From Actinoplanes couchii (GTDB taxonomy: Bacteria > Actinomycetota > Actinomycetes > Mycobacteriales > Micromonosporaceae), in contig NZ_BOMG01000035.1 in NCBI RefSeq assembly GCF_016862075.1, positions 124,001 to 188,000 on the forward strand: 64,000 nt of DNA. Reading direction: 5' to 3'. Below are positions 51,116-60,486 of the stretch, one piece after another. Below the pieces are notes generated by a model. The model saw only the letters and a program-made list of their open reading frames with translations. It was not told the DNA's origin and did not search any database. The position numbers and the translations under genes are program-made. Every line of letters begins with the position of its first letter. Position 1 is the stretch's first letter.

Positions 51116-51934
51116 ATGTTCACGTTCAGCCGTAAGAGAATGGCGGCCGTCGGGGCTGCGGCCATGGCAGCGACCGCCGGTGTGGCCCTGTTCGCCTCGC
51201 CGGCGCAGGCCGCCACCGCCGCCACCGCCGCCACGGCAAGGGTGGCCGGTGCCAAAGGTGCCTACGTCACGTTCACCGCCGCCTCCGGTCAGGCCAACTC
51301 CCTGGTCATCACCATCTCCGGCCGAACCGTCACGCTCGACGACAAGGTGGCGATCAGGCCCGGCCGGGGCTGCAAAGCGGTCAAGGGCGACAAGACCAAG
51401 ATCAAGTGCACCACGTCCGGCAAGCCCACCCAGATCAGCGTGAAGCTGGGCGACAGGAACGACACGGTCACCAACCGCAGCGCAACCCGCCTGGTGGCCG
51501 ACGGCGGCCCCGGCAACGACTTCCTGCGGGGTGGTTCGGTCACCGACTACATCCACGGTGGCACCGGCAACGACACCGTCTTCGGCGGCCCCGGCAACGA
51601 CACCCTCAACGGTGACGACGGGGTCGACGACGTGCAGGGCGGCAACGGCGACGACCACCTGTTCGGCGGCCGGGGCAACGACAAGATCGAGGGCGGCCCC
51701 GGCAAGGACCACATCTACGGCCAGCGAGGCAACGACACCTTGATCGGCGGCACCCTGAACGGCAACGCCCCCGACAGCGACGACGTGATCTCCGGCGGAA
51801 TCGGCAACGACCTCCTGCTGGGCGGCCCCGGCAACGACACCCTCTACGGAGCCTCAGGCAACGACACCTTGGTAGGCGGCCCCGGCAACGACACCCTCTA
51901 CGGAGGCGCCGGCCAAAACAAGCTAACCCAATAA
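51116..51934 (+). CDS. Secreted RTX-like calcium-binding repeat protein
   Basis: A 272-residue exported protein. The signal peptide ([20 protein letters not shown], cleaved after AQA) is followed by a beta-rich region of about 90 residues with a disulfide-capable pair ([17 protein letters not shown]). From about residue 125 there are about 12 glycine-aspartate nonapeptides of the GGxGNDxLx type ([10 protein letters not shown] and variants), which form a parallel beta-roll binding calcium. There is no C-terminal type I secretion signal; export is by Sec or Tat. It lies between the two inverted tRNA-fMet copies. Function unknown. Confidence 0.9.
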   Translation: MFTFSRKRMAAVGAAAMAATAGVALFASPAQAATAATAATARVAGAKGAYVTFTAASGQANSLVITISGRTVTLDDKVAIRPGRGCKAVKGDKTKIKCTTSGKPTQISVKLGDRNDTVTNRSATRLVADGGPGNDFLRGGSVTDYIHGGTGNDTVFGGPGNDTLNGDDGVDDVQGGNGDDHLFGGRGNDKIEGGPGKDHIYGQRGNDTLIGGTLNGNAPDSDDVISGGIGNDLLLGGPGNDTLYGASGNDTLVGGPGNDTLYGGAGQNKLTQ

Positions 51935-52186
51935 CCCCCACAAACGTCGAAGGGCCCTCAATCCCGCGGGCCCCTCAACGTCTGCGTCTTGGTGAATGCT
52001 GTCGTCGATTGCTGACGGGTTGTCTTTCGGACTGCCTCGAAGCCCCGGGTGCTCAGCGCGCGCTGTCGCAGGGCGGGAGGTTTCGCTCGGCTCCAGCCGA
52101 TTCCGAGAGACAGCCCGCCGGCAAGCCACCAACAGCGCCCACCGTAACGCGGGGGTCTGGGGGGCTCGGCCCCCCAGGAAACGCGA

Positions 52187-52227
52187 AGAGGGCCCCGGTT
52201 CGCGTTTTCCGCGAACAAAGGCCCTCT
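52187..52227 (-). terminator. Terminator of the second tRNA-fMet
   Basis: Same nested hairpin as at 50835-50875, on the minus strand. Confidence 0.8.
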
Positions 52228-52234
52228 GCACTCG

Positions 52235-52308
52235 TAGCGGGGACAGGATTTGAACCTGCGACCTCTGGGTTATGAGCCCAGCGAGCTACCGAGCTGCTCC
52301 ACCCCGCG
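52235..52308 (-). tRNA. tRNA-Met (initiator, CAT anticodon), second copy
   Basis: Same 74-nt sequence as at 50754-50827, read on the minus strand, with the same promoter spacing upstream and the same terminator downstream. It includes the initiator features (unpaired first base pair, GGG/CCC anticodon stem). The two genes point toward each other. Confidence 0.95.
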
Positions 52309-52372
52309 TCGGCATGTGTAAACCCTACCCCACGGTCTCCGGGGGCCGCAAAACGGCCCCCGGAGACGCTCG

Positions 52373-55351
52373 TCACCCGCTCGGGGTGGGGTTCGGGCTG
52401 GCGGACGCCGCCGGGGTCGCCCCGGACTGCTGGGCGGCCTGGAAACGCTTGACGGCGTCGTCCAGGGCCTTCATGGCCGCGCCCTCCGCCGCGAAGTCGC
52501 CGGACTGCTTGGCGGCCCGCAGGTCGGCGATGGCCTTGTCGATGGCGGCAGCGGCGGCACCGAGTTCGGTGCTGACGTCGCCGGGCGGCGTGTTGGCCGG
52601 TGGTGTGGTGGGTGTCGTGGTGCCCGGCGTCCCGGTTCCCGGGTTGGTGGGGGTGCCGGTGCTGGGTGCGCCGGTCTTACCGAGTTCGGCGAGGGCTTTC
52701 AGGCCCTCTTCCAGGCTGTCCTCGAGGACGACGTAGGTGCCGCCGTCGCCGTACGACATCAGCACCTTCTGCAGCAGTGGCGCCGCTCCGGCCTGGCTGC
52801 TCCGCACGTACACCGGTTCGACGTACAGGATGTCGTCGGCCAGCGGCAGTGAGATCAGGTTGCCGTAGAGGACTGTCGCCTGGCCGCCGCGGGTGAGCAG
52901 GGCCAGCTGTTGCGACACGCTGTAGTTGTTGACCATCCGCTGGTGCACCTGGACGGGCCCGGGCACCACCGTGTCGTCGGGTAGTTCGAGGATCTCCAGC
53001 CTGGGTTGCCCGCCGACGTAGGACGCCGAGATCAGGGCCGCCATGTTCTCCCGGTTGAGGGGTGTCACGCCGGCGGTGAGCTGGAATCGGGTCTCGTCCT
53101 GCTCGGGCAGTTTGACGTTCAGGTAGTACGGCGGCTGGAACCCGTCCGACGGGGAGTCGGGCGCGTTCGGGACCTGCCAGAAGTCGTCGCCGGAGAAGAA
53201 CGTCCGCGGGTCGGTGACGTGGAACTTGGTGAGCAGGTTGCGCTGCACCTTGAACAGGTCGGCCGGGTAGCGGAAGTGGTCGGCGAGCGCGGTCGGGATC
53301 CGGTCCTTCGGGACGATCAGGTCGCCGCCGAAGGCCTTGTTCCACGCCTTGAGGACCGGGTCCTGGTCGTCGAACTCGTAGAGCGTGACGGTGCCGTCGT
53401 ACGCGTCGACGGTCGCCTTGACCGAGTTGCGCATGTAGTTGACGTCGTCCCGGGCGAGGGCGAAGGAGCCGGTGCCGGTCAGTTCGTCGCGCGTCTCGGT
53501 GGCCAGGTTGATCTTCTGGGCGTACGGGTAGGTCTTCGCCGTCGTGTAACCGTCGAGGATCCAGGTGATCCGCCCGTTGACGACGGCCGGGTACGGGTCG
53601 CCGTCGATGGTCAGGAACGGCGCGACCTTGGCCACCCGCTCGCGGGGCTCACGCGTGTACATCAGCTTGGAGTTGCTGTTGACCGCGTCGGAGAGCAGGA
53701 AGTTGCTCTCGGTGTTGTGGATCGCGAACACGAGCCGCCGGAAGAACGACCCGATCTCGACGCCGCCCTCACCGGTGTAGGTGTAGAGCACCTCGCCGCT
53801 GTTGGTGCTGGCGTCCTGCGGGCGGTCGAACTCGACCTTGCGGCCCTCTTCGGCCTGGCCGACGATCGCGTACTCGCTGGACTGCTCGCCGTAGTAGATC
53901 CGGGGCTGCTCGGCCTCGAGCGCCTCGGTCGGGGTGATGCAGGCGCCGGCGCCGGAGTTGTCGCCGCCGCCGATCAGGCCGGAGGCGAAGTACGGCAGGC
54001 CGGTGCCGCAGACCTTGTTGGCCGGCGCCGCCACCAGGCCGTAGCCGTGGGTGTAGACGGTGTGCCGGTTGATCCAGTTGCGCTGCTGGGCGGTCAGCTT
54101 GTCGTCGTCGATCTCCCGGGCGCCGACCACGTAGTCCTGGGTCTTGCCGTCGATCGTGTAGCGGTCGACGTCCAGTTTCTCGCCGAAGTCGTAGAAACCA
54201 CGGGACTGCTGGGACTGGGTGAACGCCTGCGAGACGAGCTGCGGGTCGATGATCCGCACGTTCTGCGCGCTGGCGTCGGTCGGCAGTGATTCGACAGGCC
54301 GTTCGTTCTTGGCCTGATACTTCGAGACCTCGGTGCCCTCCAGGTCGAACGCCGCCCTGGTGGCATCGATCGATCTTTCGATGTATGGCCGTTGCTTCTC
54401 GGCGAGGCTCGGCTTCACCTGGAAGTTCTGCACGGCCAGCGGGTAGATGCCGCCGATCGCGACCGCCGAGATGGCGAGCAGGGCCAGCGAGACACCGGGC
54501 CAGACCAGGTTCCGCATGACTGCGTTGGAGAAGACGATGATCGCGATGGCCACGACCACCGAGATGTACGCCAGGATCTCCTTGGCCGGCAGCAACGCGT
54601 TGATGTCGGTATAGCCGGCGCCGTACAGCCCCGGGTCCACGTGCTGCTCCAGCAGGAGGGCACGGCGGTCCAGGACGTACGCCACCGCCTTGAGCAGCAC
54701 GAAGATCGCGACCAACGAGGTCAGGTGGGCCCGGGCCGCGCTGGTCATCCGGTCGCCGACACCCTGCAGGCGTACGCCACCGAAGATGTAGTGCACCGCC
54801 AGCGAACCCAGGACCGACAGCACCACCGCGGTGAAGCCGAGACCGAGCAGGTAACGCCAGATCGGGTACTCGAAGATGTAGAAGGAGATGTCGACCTTGA
54901 ATTCCGGATCGGCGACCCCGAAGGATCCGCCGTTACGGAACAGCATCCAGTCGCTCCACCGGCCCATCGCGGAGAGCCCCGCGAAGAAGCCGATGACCAG
55001 ACCGGTGACGGAGATCCAGGTGCCCAGACGGGGCGCCAGGATCATTCGGTAACGCTCCAGGGTGGCCTGCTCGGCCGAGTGCGGGCGCAGCAGCGGCCGC
55101 AGACGGTACGCCAGGTAGAGGTTGCCGGCGACGACCAGAGTCATTGCCGCGCCGACGACCAGGAACAGGACGAGCTGGGTGAGCAGCACGCCGGAGAAGA
55201 CGTTCGTCTTCTTGACCTCGTCGAACCACAGGTAGTCGGTGTACGCGTCGATGCCCCACCCGAGGAGCGTGAATAAAATGAAGACCCCGACCAGGACGCC
55301 GACGGTGACGCGACCGCGCCGGCTCATCCTCGGTAGAGGACTGTTACGCAT
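52373..55351 (-). CDS. UPF0182 family large membrane protein
   Basis: A 992-residue protein. The N-terminal about 310 residues hold seven membrane helices (VTVGVLVGVFILFTLLGWGI first), and the remaining about 600 residues form a large extracytoplasmic domain with blocks such as RNWINRHTVYTHGYGLVAAP, IYYGEQSSEYAIVG and PADLFKVQRNLLTKFHV. The C-terminus is Pro/Thr-rich and then helical (ELGAAAAAIDKAIADLRAAK). This is the UPF0182 family, ubiquitous in actinobacteria (Rv3193c-like), of unknown function. ATG 55351 is chosen; GTG 55369 is possible. It is next to the PDZ protease gene, a conserved pairing. Confidence 0.93.
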   Translation of the reverse strand: MRNSPLPRMSRRGRVTVGVLVGVFILFTLLGWGIDAYTDYLWFDEVKKTNVFSGVLLTQLVLFLVVGAAMTLVVAGNLYLAYRLRPLLRPHSAEQATLERYRMILAPRLGTWISVTGLVIGFFAGLSAMGRWSDWMLFRNGGSFGVADPEFKVDISFYIFEYPIWRYLLGLGFTAVVLSVLGSLAVHYIFGGVRLQGVGDRMTSAARAHLTSLVAIFVLLKAVAYVLDRRALLLEQHVDPGLYGAGYTDINALLPAKEILAYISVVVAIAIIVFSNAVMRNLVWPGVSLALLAISAVAIGGIYPLAVQNFQVKPSLAEKQRPYIERSIDATRAAFDLEGTEVSKYQAKNERPVESLPTDASAQNVRIIDPQLVSQAFTQSQQSRGFYDFGEKLDVDRYTIDGKTQDYVVGAREIDDDKLTAQQRNWINRHTVYTHGYGLVAAPANKVCGTGLPYFASGLIGGGDNSGAGACITPTEALEAEQPRIYYGEQSSEYAIVGQAEEGRKVEFDRPQDASTNSGEVLYTYTGEGGVEIGSFFRRLVFAIHNTESNFLLSDAVNSNSKLMYTREPRERVAKVAPFLTIDGDPYPAVVNGRITWILDGYTTAKTYPYAQKINLATETRDELTGTGSFALARDDVNYMRNSVKATVDAYDGTVTLYEFDDQDPVLKAWNKAFGGDLIVPKDRIPTALADHFRYPADLFKVQRNLLTKFHVTDPRTFFSGDDFWQVPNAPDSPSDGFQPPYYLNVKLPEQDETRFQLTAGVTPLNRENMAALISASYVGGQPRLEILELPDDTVVPGPVQVHQRMVNNYSVSQQLALLTRGGQATVLYGNLISLPLADDILYVEPVYVRSSQAGAAPLLQKVLMSYGDGGTYVVLEDSLEEGLKALAELGKTGAPSTGTPTNPGTGTPGTTTPTTPPANTPPGDVSTELGAAAAAIDKAIADLRAAKQSGDFAAEGAAMKALDDAVKRFQAAQQSGATPAASASPNPTPSG

Positions 55352-55456
55352 GACCAACGTTGGCTCCACACTTCGTCTGGCCGGTGTTTCACCTCAGGGT
55401 GTCGCATCCGACTGCTATACGCGGCAGAACTGTCTCCGTCACTACCGGCGTGGGCA

Positions 55457-56485
55457 TCACGACGCCGTGCACGGCTTGGGTGTGCCGCCGGCGACGTAGG
55501 TCTCGAGTGCGGTGAGCGCGTCGTCCACCGTGGCCACCTCGGCCATGGTCAGGCCGGGGACGGTGTTGCGCAGCGCCTCCGCGCAGTTGTCCTTGGGAAC
55601 CAGGAAGAGCGTGGCGCCGTCGCGCTTGGCACCGTTCAGTTTCTGCGGGATGCCACCGATCGCGCCGACGTTGCCGTCGTCGTCGATGGTGCCGGTGCCC
55701 GCGATGACCTTGCCGCCGGTCATGTCCTCCGGGCGCATCTTGTCGATGATCCCGAGCGAGAACATCAGGCCGGCGCTCGGCCCGCCGATCTTGTCGAGGT
55801 CGATGTTGATCTCGAACGGGTGCGGCTGCTTGGTGTCGATCTCGATGCCGATCCGGGGGGTGCCGTCCTTGGGGTCGGCCTTGGCGGCGATCTTCGCGGT
55901 CCCCGCGGTGCCTGCCCGGACGTACGAAATGGTCAGCTCGGTCCCCGCGGGTTTGGCCCGGACCAGGTCGGTGACCTGGCCCGCCTTGGTGATCTGTGTC
56001 CCGTCCACCGCGGTGATCACGTCATCCGCTTTCAGCGAACCCTCAGCCGCGCCGCCCGCCGTGACGTTCCGCACGAAAACCTGCACCGGATAGCCCAGTT
56101 CGCGCAGGGCGACCGTCTCGGCGCTGGTCTGCGAAGCCTTCCACTCCTGCGCGTTCTGCTCCTGGACCTGCTTCTCGCTCTGGTCCGGCGGATAGATCAA
56201 CTCGCGGGGCACGACCGCGTCGGAGTCGCTCAGCCAGCCGCGGATCGCCCACACCAGCTCCACCTGTGACTGCACGTTCACCGTGGTGAGACGCAGTTGA
56301 CCGGTGGATTTCGAGGTGTCGCCCTTGGTGACCTGGATGACCTCGGTGCCGTCGGACGAGCCGAGGGTATCGACGGTGGGCCCGGGCTTGAGCACCACGT
56401 AGGGCATCGGTGCGACCATGACACCGGCAGCCAACAGGGCGGTGATCAGGGCGCCGAGGATGACAGTGACTCCGCGACGTCTCAT
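55457..56485 (-). CDS. PDZ and Lon (S16)-type membrane-anchored protease
   Basis: A 342-residue protein. One N-terminal helix (VTVILGALITALLAAGVMVA) anchors it, with the rest outside the membrane. A PDZ domain covers about residues 135-205 (VRNVTAGGAAEGSLKADDVI). The C-terminal S16 domain shows the catalytic serine in KIGGPSAGLMFSLGI and the lysine in the GAIGGIPQKLNGAKRDGA block. This matches the YlbL-type Lon-like proteases. It lies beside UPF0182, as in mycobacteria (Rv3194c). The substrate is unknown. Confidence 0.92.
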   Translation of the reverse strand: MRRRGVTVILGALITALLAAGVMVAPMPYVVLKPGPTVDTLGSSDGTEVIQVTKGDTSKSTGQLRLTTVNVQSQVELVWAIRGWLSDSDAVVPRELIYPPDQSEKQVQEQNAQEWKASQTSAETVALRELGYPVQVFVRNVTAGGAAEGSLKADDVITAVDGTQITKAGQVTDLVRAKPAGTELTISYVRAGTAGTAKIAAKADPKDGTPRIGIEIDTKQPHPFEINIDLDKIGGPSAGLMFSLGIIDKMRPEDMTGGKVIAGTGTIDDDGNVGAIGGIPQKLNGAKRDGATLFLVPKDNCAEALRNTVPGLTMAEVATVDDALTALETYVAGGTPKPCTAS

Positions 56486-56574
56486 GCGCGTGAGAGTACC
56501 CACCCTGTCTGAGTTCTCTCTGAGCTGATACCTCCCTCCGTCCGCTACGGGCTTTTCGCGCGTACCGTGGGGAC

Positions 56575-57810
56575 GTGCCTGATATCCCGTTCGGCTTCTC
56601 CCTGCCGGGCGCTCAGCCGCCCGACCCCTCCGACCCGCAGCAGATGCAGCAGTTCATGGCGCAGCTGCAGCAGATGTTCGCCGCACCCGGCAGTGGCCCG
56701 GTCAACTGGGACCTGGCCCGGCAGGTGGCCGCAAGCCAGCTGTCGGCGACCGGCGACCCGGCGGTGAACATCCTCGAGCGCCATCAGGTCGAGGAGGCCC
56801 TGCGCCTCGCCGACCTCTGGCTCGATCCCGTGTGCTCGCTGCCCAGCGGCATCCGCAAGTCCGTCGCGTGGAACCGCAACGAGTGGATCTACAACACCCT
56901 GGACGTGTGGAAGAAGCTGTGCGAGCCGATCGCCGGCCGGATGGTCGGCGCGATGGGCGACCTGGTCCCCGAGGAGGCCCGGGCCCAGCTGGGCCCGATG
57001 CAGTCGATGGTCGCCACCCTCGGCGGCGCGCTCTTCGGCGGTCAACTCGGCCAGGCCTTCGGCCAGCTCGCCGCCGAGGTCCTCTCGGCCGGTGACATCG
57101 GCCTTCCGCTCGGCCCGGCCGGCACCGCCGCGCTGGTCCCGTCCAACATCAAGGCCTACGGCAACGGGCTGGAACTCCCCGAGGACCAGGTCCGGTTGTA
57201 CGTCGCTCTGCGCGAGGCCGCACACCAGCGCCTGTTCGGTCACGTCCCGTGGCTGCGCGCGCACGTGCTCAGCGCGGTCGAGGCGTACGCCAACGGCATC
57301 ACCGTGAACCGGGAGGCGATCGAGGAGGCGATGAGCCGCGTCGACCCGACCGATCCGGAGTCGATGCAGGCCATGGCCCTGGAAGGCATCTTCACGCCGG
57401 AGGACACCCCGCAGCAGAAAGCCGGCCTGGCCCGGCTGGAGACGGCGCTCGCGCTGATCGAGGGCTGGGTGGGCCACGTGGTGGACGACGCCGCCGGTGA
57501 CAGGTTGCCGTCGGTCGCCGCGCTCGGTGAGGCGTTCCGCCGCCGCCGGGCCGCCGGTGGTCCCGCCGAGCAGACCTTCGCCGCGCTGGTCGGCCTGGAG
57601 CTGCGACCTCGTCGTCTGCGGGAGGCCGGGGCCCTGTGGTCCGCGGTCACCGAGCAGCGCGGCACCGCCGGCCGGGACGCGCTCTGGGACCACCCCGACC
57701 TGCTCCCGACCGACGAGGACTTCGCCGACCCGGCTGCCTTCGCCCGCGGGCGTTCCGACTGGGACATCAGCGAGCTGGACAACCTGGGCGAGGGCCCCAA
57801 GGAAGACTGA
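56575..57810 (+). CDS. Zinc-dependent metalloprotease-like protein (DUF2342/zincin_2)
   Basis: A 411-residue protein of the actinobacterial zincin_2 family (Rv3195-like). The N-terminus is Pro/Gln-rich and helical (DPQQMQQFMAQLQQMF). The core contains LREAAHQRLFGHVPWLRAHV, the zinc-site helix of this family, and LIEGWVGHVVDDAAGDRLPS with a further histidine. Related proteins are also annotated as 'coenzyme F420 biosynthesis associated'. It diverges from the PDZ protease gene, with a GTG start. A 14-bp-stem terminator follows. Confidence 0.88.
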   Translation: MPDIPFGFSLPGAQPPDPSDPQQMQQFMAQLQQMFAAPGSGPVNWDLARQVAASQLSATGDPAVNILERHQVEEALRLADLWLDPVCSLPSGIRKSVAWNRNEWIYNTLDVWKKLCEPIAGRMVGAMGDLVPEEARAQLGPMQSMVATLGGALFGGQLGQAFGQLAAEVLSAGDIGLPLGPAGTAALVPSNIKAYGNGLELPEDQVRLYVALREAAHQRLFGHVPWLRAHVLSAVEAYANGITVNREAIEEAMSRVDPTDPESMQAMALEGIFTPEDTPQQKAGLARLETALALIEGWVGHVVDDAAGDRLPSVAALGEAFRRRRAAGGPAEQTFAALVGLELRPRRLREAGALWSAVTEQRGTAGRDALWDHPDLLPTDEDFADPAAFARGRSDWDISELDNLGEGPKED

Positions 57811-57816
57811 ACCACC

Positions 57817-57869
57817 CCGGAAGCGCACCGCGAGCCGTCCCGACCGCTCCCGGTGCGCTTCCGGCTTTC
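57817..57869 (+). terminator. Hairpin terminator after the zincin gene
   Basis: CCGGAAGCGCACCG pairs perfectly with CGGTGCGCTTCCGG across a 20-nt loop, followed by CTTTCC. Confidence 0.82.
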
Positions 57870-58062
57870 CGCGACCCGGCCGGCCCACCAGGTGTGTGCG
57901 TGCCCGGCCCACCAGGGGTGCCGCACGCCCGCGCTCGGCGACCCCGCACCGGCACTTCCCCACCCGCCGATGGCAGAAGGCCGCAGCCGTTCGCGGTGCG
58001 CGTAGCCGTCGGGGCGCAGATCACATCTCACGGTGTGCCGCGAGGCCGGAAGCCCTGTCGCG

Positions 58063-58124
58063 GTGCGCCGGGTTTCCTAGGAAGTGCGCCGGGTTTCCCG
58101 GGAGGTGCTCCGGGTTTCCGGGAG
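58063..58124. repeat. 21-bp tandem repeat, 3 copies
   Basis: Three units of GTGCGCCGGGTTTCCTAGGA type (21, 21 and 20 bp) end one base before the stop codon of the next minus-strand gene. The rest of 57870-58062 is GC-rich with no gene seen. Confidence 0.75.
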
Positions 58125-58125
58125 G

Positions 58126-58722
58126 TCAGCCGCCCAGGAGGGTTCGGGTGTTCTCCCAGCCCTCCAGGGCCACGTCCAGGCCGGCGAGGTCGGCCGGGCC
58201 GCGCAGGCGGCGCCACTGCGGGGTCGAGGTGACCTCGCCCGGCGCCGGGGCTGTCCTGCGCAGCAATGGGGCCGAGGCGCTGTCCAGGTCGTGGTCGGCC
58301 AGCCAGTCCGGTGCCGGCAGCCGGGCCGCGACACCGAACAGGCCACCGGGCGGTCCCGCCGGGGACACCGCCACCGCTTTCCCGTCCAAAGGGCGCAAAA
58401 GCTTTCCGAGCGTCATTCCCGGTACGTCCGGAGCGTCACCGGCGATCACGGCGGCTTCGTCGAAACCGTCCTTCGCGGCCGCCGCCAGCACCGGCAGCAC
58501 CGTCGGCGTCGGCACCTGGTAGATCCGGGTACCCGGCCAGGCGATCTCCTCGGCCAGCGCCACGTCGTCGGCGGTGGCCGCGATCGCCGCCTCGGCCGTG
58601 GCCAGCCGGGCCAGCAGGTCGACCACGTCCTCGGCCATCGCGGCACGCCAGGCCCGCAGGTCGACCCCGGGCGGGCTCCACGGCACCGGGACCAGCATCA
58701 CCACCACCACGCGCCGGGTCAC
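58126..58722 (-). CDS. Hypothetical protein, possibly nucleotidyltransferase-fold
   Basis: A 198-residue soluble protein. The first strand VVVVMLVPVPWSPPG, a central AVIAGDAPDVPGMTLGKLL and a C-terminal DVALEGWENTRTLLGG hint at a Rossmann-like fold of the MobA/CofC/DUF2064 type, where the GDAPD-like motif would bind metal and nucleotide. The usual N-terminal GG-xR-G loop is missing, so activity is doubtful. It is flanked on both sides by tandem repeats. The GTG start gives VTRRVVVVML. Low certainty of function. Confidence 0.65.
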   Translation of the reverse strand: MTRRVVVVMLVPVPWSPPGVDLRAWRAAMAEDVVDLLARLATAEAAIAATADDVALAEEIAWPGTRIYQVPTPTVLPVLAAAAKDGFDEAAVIAGDAPDVPGMTLGKLLRPLDGKAVAVSPAGPPGGLFGVAARLPAPDWLADHDLDSASAPLLRRTAPAPGEVTSTPQWRRLRGPADLAGLDVALEGWENTRTLLGG

Positions 58723-58752
58723 GCCGCAACCCTACTCAGCCCCGACCCACAG

Positions 58753-59010
58753 CCCTCCACCGACAAGGCGAACACTCAGGCAGACAACGGCCCGTTCCCG
58801 CGGGCAGGACCGGGAGCGGCCCTCCACCAGCAAGGCGAAGCTCGGCAGACGCCGACCCGCACCGGCGGACGGGGCCCGGGTGGCCCTCCAACAGCGAGGC
58901 AAAGCTGGAGAGACGCCGACCCTGCCGCGGACGGGCCCGGCACGGTCCTCCACCAGCAAGGCCCAACTCGGGAGACGGCGGCCCGCGGTGGTGGGTGAGG
59001 ACTGGCGTGG
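58753..59010. repeat. About 64-bp tandem repeat, 4 degenerate copies
   Basis: Units begin at 58753, 58820, 58884 and 58946 with CCCTCCACCAGCAAGGCGAA or close variants and end in GGGCCCGGGTGG-like sequences (67, 64, 62 and 65 bp). Frames through it are repeat-driven and not taken as genes. The remaining 59011-59188 shows nothing recognisable. Confidence 0.78.
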
Positions 59011-59188
59011 TCCTTCGGCGGCGAGATGAGCACCTGTGGTGACGGTGGGGTGCTCCGGACGTACCGCAAACCCCGCCGGAGGCGCGACGGCTGCCGGGAG
59101 GAAATCGCGGGTCCGGTGTCGCGCATGGTTGTGCTGATCGTCACCGGGTGCGGGCGACGAGTGGGCTTTTTCGGTCAGCGACCCAGTC

Positions 59189-59719
59189 CTACTCGGCCAT
59201 CACCAGGGTGCCGGCGGCGGAGACTCCCTCCAGGTAGCCGCGGGCGCGTTCGGCCTTGGGGAAGCGGTTCACCAGGTCCCAGAAGCGGGCGTTGTGGCTG
59301 GGGACGACCAGGTGGGCGAGTTCGTGCAGGAGGACGTAGTCGATGACCCAGTCGGGCATCTCCTGGATCCGGTGGGAGATCCTTATGGTCGCGTCGTCGG
59401 GGGTGCAGGAGCCCCAGCGGCCGTTCTGGTTCGTGACCCATCGCACACTCGCCGGGGCCACCGCCGCGGCGTGATCGGCCAGGTACCGGGTCGTCAGGCG
59501 CCGGGCACGGGCCAGCAGCTCGGCATCGGTGCACCGCAGCCGTTCCTCGCGAGCTTCCAGGCGGGCGAGCATGCGCTCCACCCACTCCGTCTCCTCCGCG
59601 CGGGAGAAGCGGTCCGGGATGAGCACCACGACTCGTTCGCCGTCGCGATAGGCGGACACCGTCCGTCGCCGGCGCTGGCTGCGCCGCACTTCCACGACAG
59701 GCTTGCGCGCGCGGGCCAT
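59189..59719 (-). CDS. YgjP/M48-type metallopeptidase domain protein
   Basis: A 176-residue zinc metallopeptidase of the YgjP (DUF45/SprT-like) type. The zinc site is VLLHELAHLVVPSHNARFWD, giving HExxH and a third histidine, followed by the characteristic NARFW block. NQNGRWGSCTPDDATIRIS is also typical. The N-terminus is very basic (MARARKPVVEVRRSQRRRR). It stands alone between repeats and a 447-bp intergenic region. The substrate is unknown. Confidence 0.9.
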   Translation of the reverse strand: MARARKPVVEVRRSQRRRRTVSAYRDGERVVVLIPDRFSRAEETEWVERMLARLEAREERLRCTDAELLARARRLTTRYLADHAAAVAPASVRWVTNQNGRWGSCTPDDATIRISHRIQEMPDWVIDYVLLHELAHLVVPSHNARFWDLVNRFPKAERARGYLEGVSAAGTLVMAE

Positions 59720-60166
59720 TACCGGCTCGCGCGGCCCAGATTCGGGTTCACGTTGAGACGCTAATCCGCCGGACCCCTGTTACCGCAAGAGTACGGACAA
59801 TGACGGTCGCGGAATATGAGCACTTCGCCCGCATATACCCGAAAAAAATTTCCTCACCGGCAACATCGATGACATCCGTCAACCTAGACCATCGTCGACT
59901 CAGGTCGTCAGTCACCTCGGATGTCCGTTTTGTGCCTTTACGATGGGAATCGTCGGCGTGTCCCGGCAAAAGCGGCCATAAAGGGAACTTCGGGCAGGCA
60001 CACTCACGACGTCGGCGACACCGCCGACGCTGCGCTGACATGGAACCGGCCTGACCTGGGTAAGTGACCGCCCCGGACGGGTGGCCACATCCGCGTGGCA
60101 GGCCCGCGCCCGCTGCCGTCCACCGGCACCGGGCCGGGCGGCCGACGAGAACAACGAGGAGGAACC
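59720..60166. other. Intergenic region with AT-rich pocket; no gene supported
   Basis: The first 180 bp is AT-richer than its surroundings (for example CCCGAAAAAAATTTCC near 59850), suggesting promoters for the divergent flanking genes. Frames on both strands lack coding bias and ribosome sites. The last 30 bp holds the GAGGAGGAACC site of the DUF5679 gene. Confidence 0.45.
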
Positions 60167-60328
60167 GTGGCCGACACCACTTACAACGGCTACTGCGTCA
60201 AGTGCAAGGAGAAGCGCGACTTTCAGGGAGAGGTCGCCGTCTCCAAGACCGGCATGAACATGGCCAAGGGCAAGTGCCCGGTCTGCGGAACGACGATGAA
60301 CCGGATCCTGGGCAAGGCCAAGGCGTGA
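60167..60328 (+). CDS. DUF5679 family zinc-ribbon protein
   Basis: A 53-residue protein with two CxxC pairs (NGYCVKCKEKRDF and KGKCPVCGTTMNR), predicting one zinc ribbon. The sequence is recognised as DUF5679, a small actinobacterial family of unknown function. The GTG start follows a strong GAGGAGGAACC. A lysine-rich tail (LGKAKA) ends the protein. Confidence 0.88.
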   Translation: MADTTYNGYCVKCKEKRDFQGEVAVSKTGMNMAKGKCPVCGTTMNRILGKAKA

Positions 60329-60486
60329 CCACGCCCCGGGGAGGGTGGGTCGCCGACCCGCTCTCCCCGGAGCCGCAATCGCCTGCACCCCCGGAACCGC
60401 AACCGCCTCCGCTCTCAGAGCCGTAATCCTCTCCACCCTTGAAGCCGTAACCGTGTTCGCTCCGGCACGTTGAGTCAACCGGAGCC

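Larger units (their letters stand above)
52114..52352. repeat. Right arm of about 240-bp inverted repeat containing tRNA-fMet
   Basis: Reverse-complement counterpart of 50708-50948. It carries the same promoter (TTGCGG, 18 bp, TAGGGT on the minus strand), tRNA, terminator and G/C palindrome. The arms face each other around the RTX-like gene. Confidence 0.85.

Noticed and set aside
59800..60054. Plus-strand frame of 84 codons in the AT-rich intergenic region
   Set aside because: Codon use does not match the genome, and its end is Arg-rich low complexity; a promoter region is more likely.
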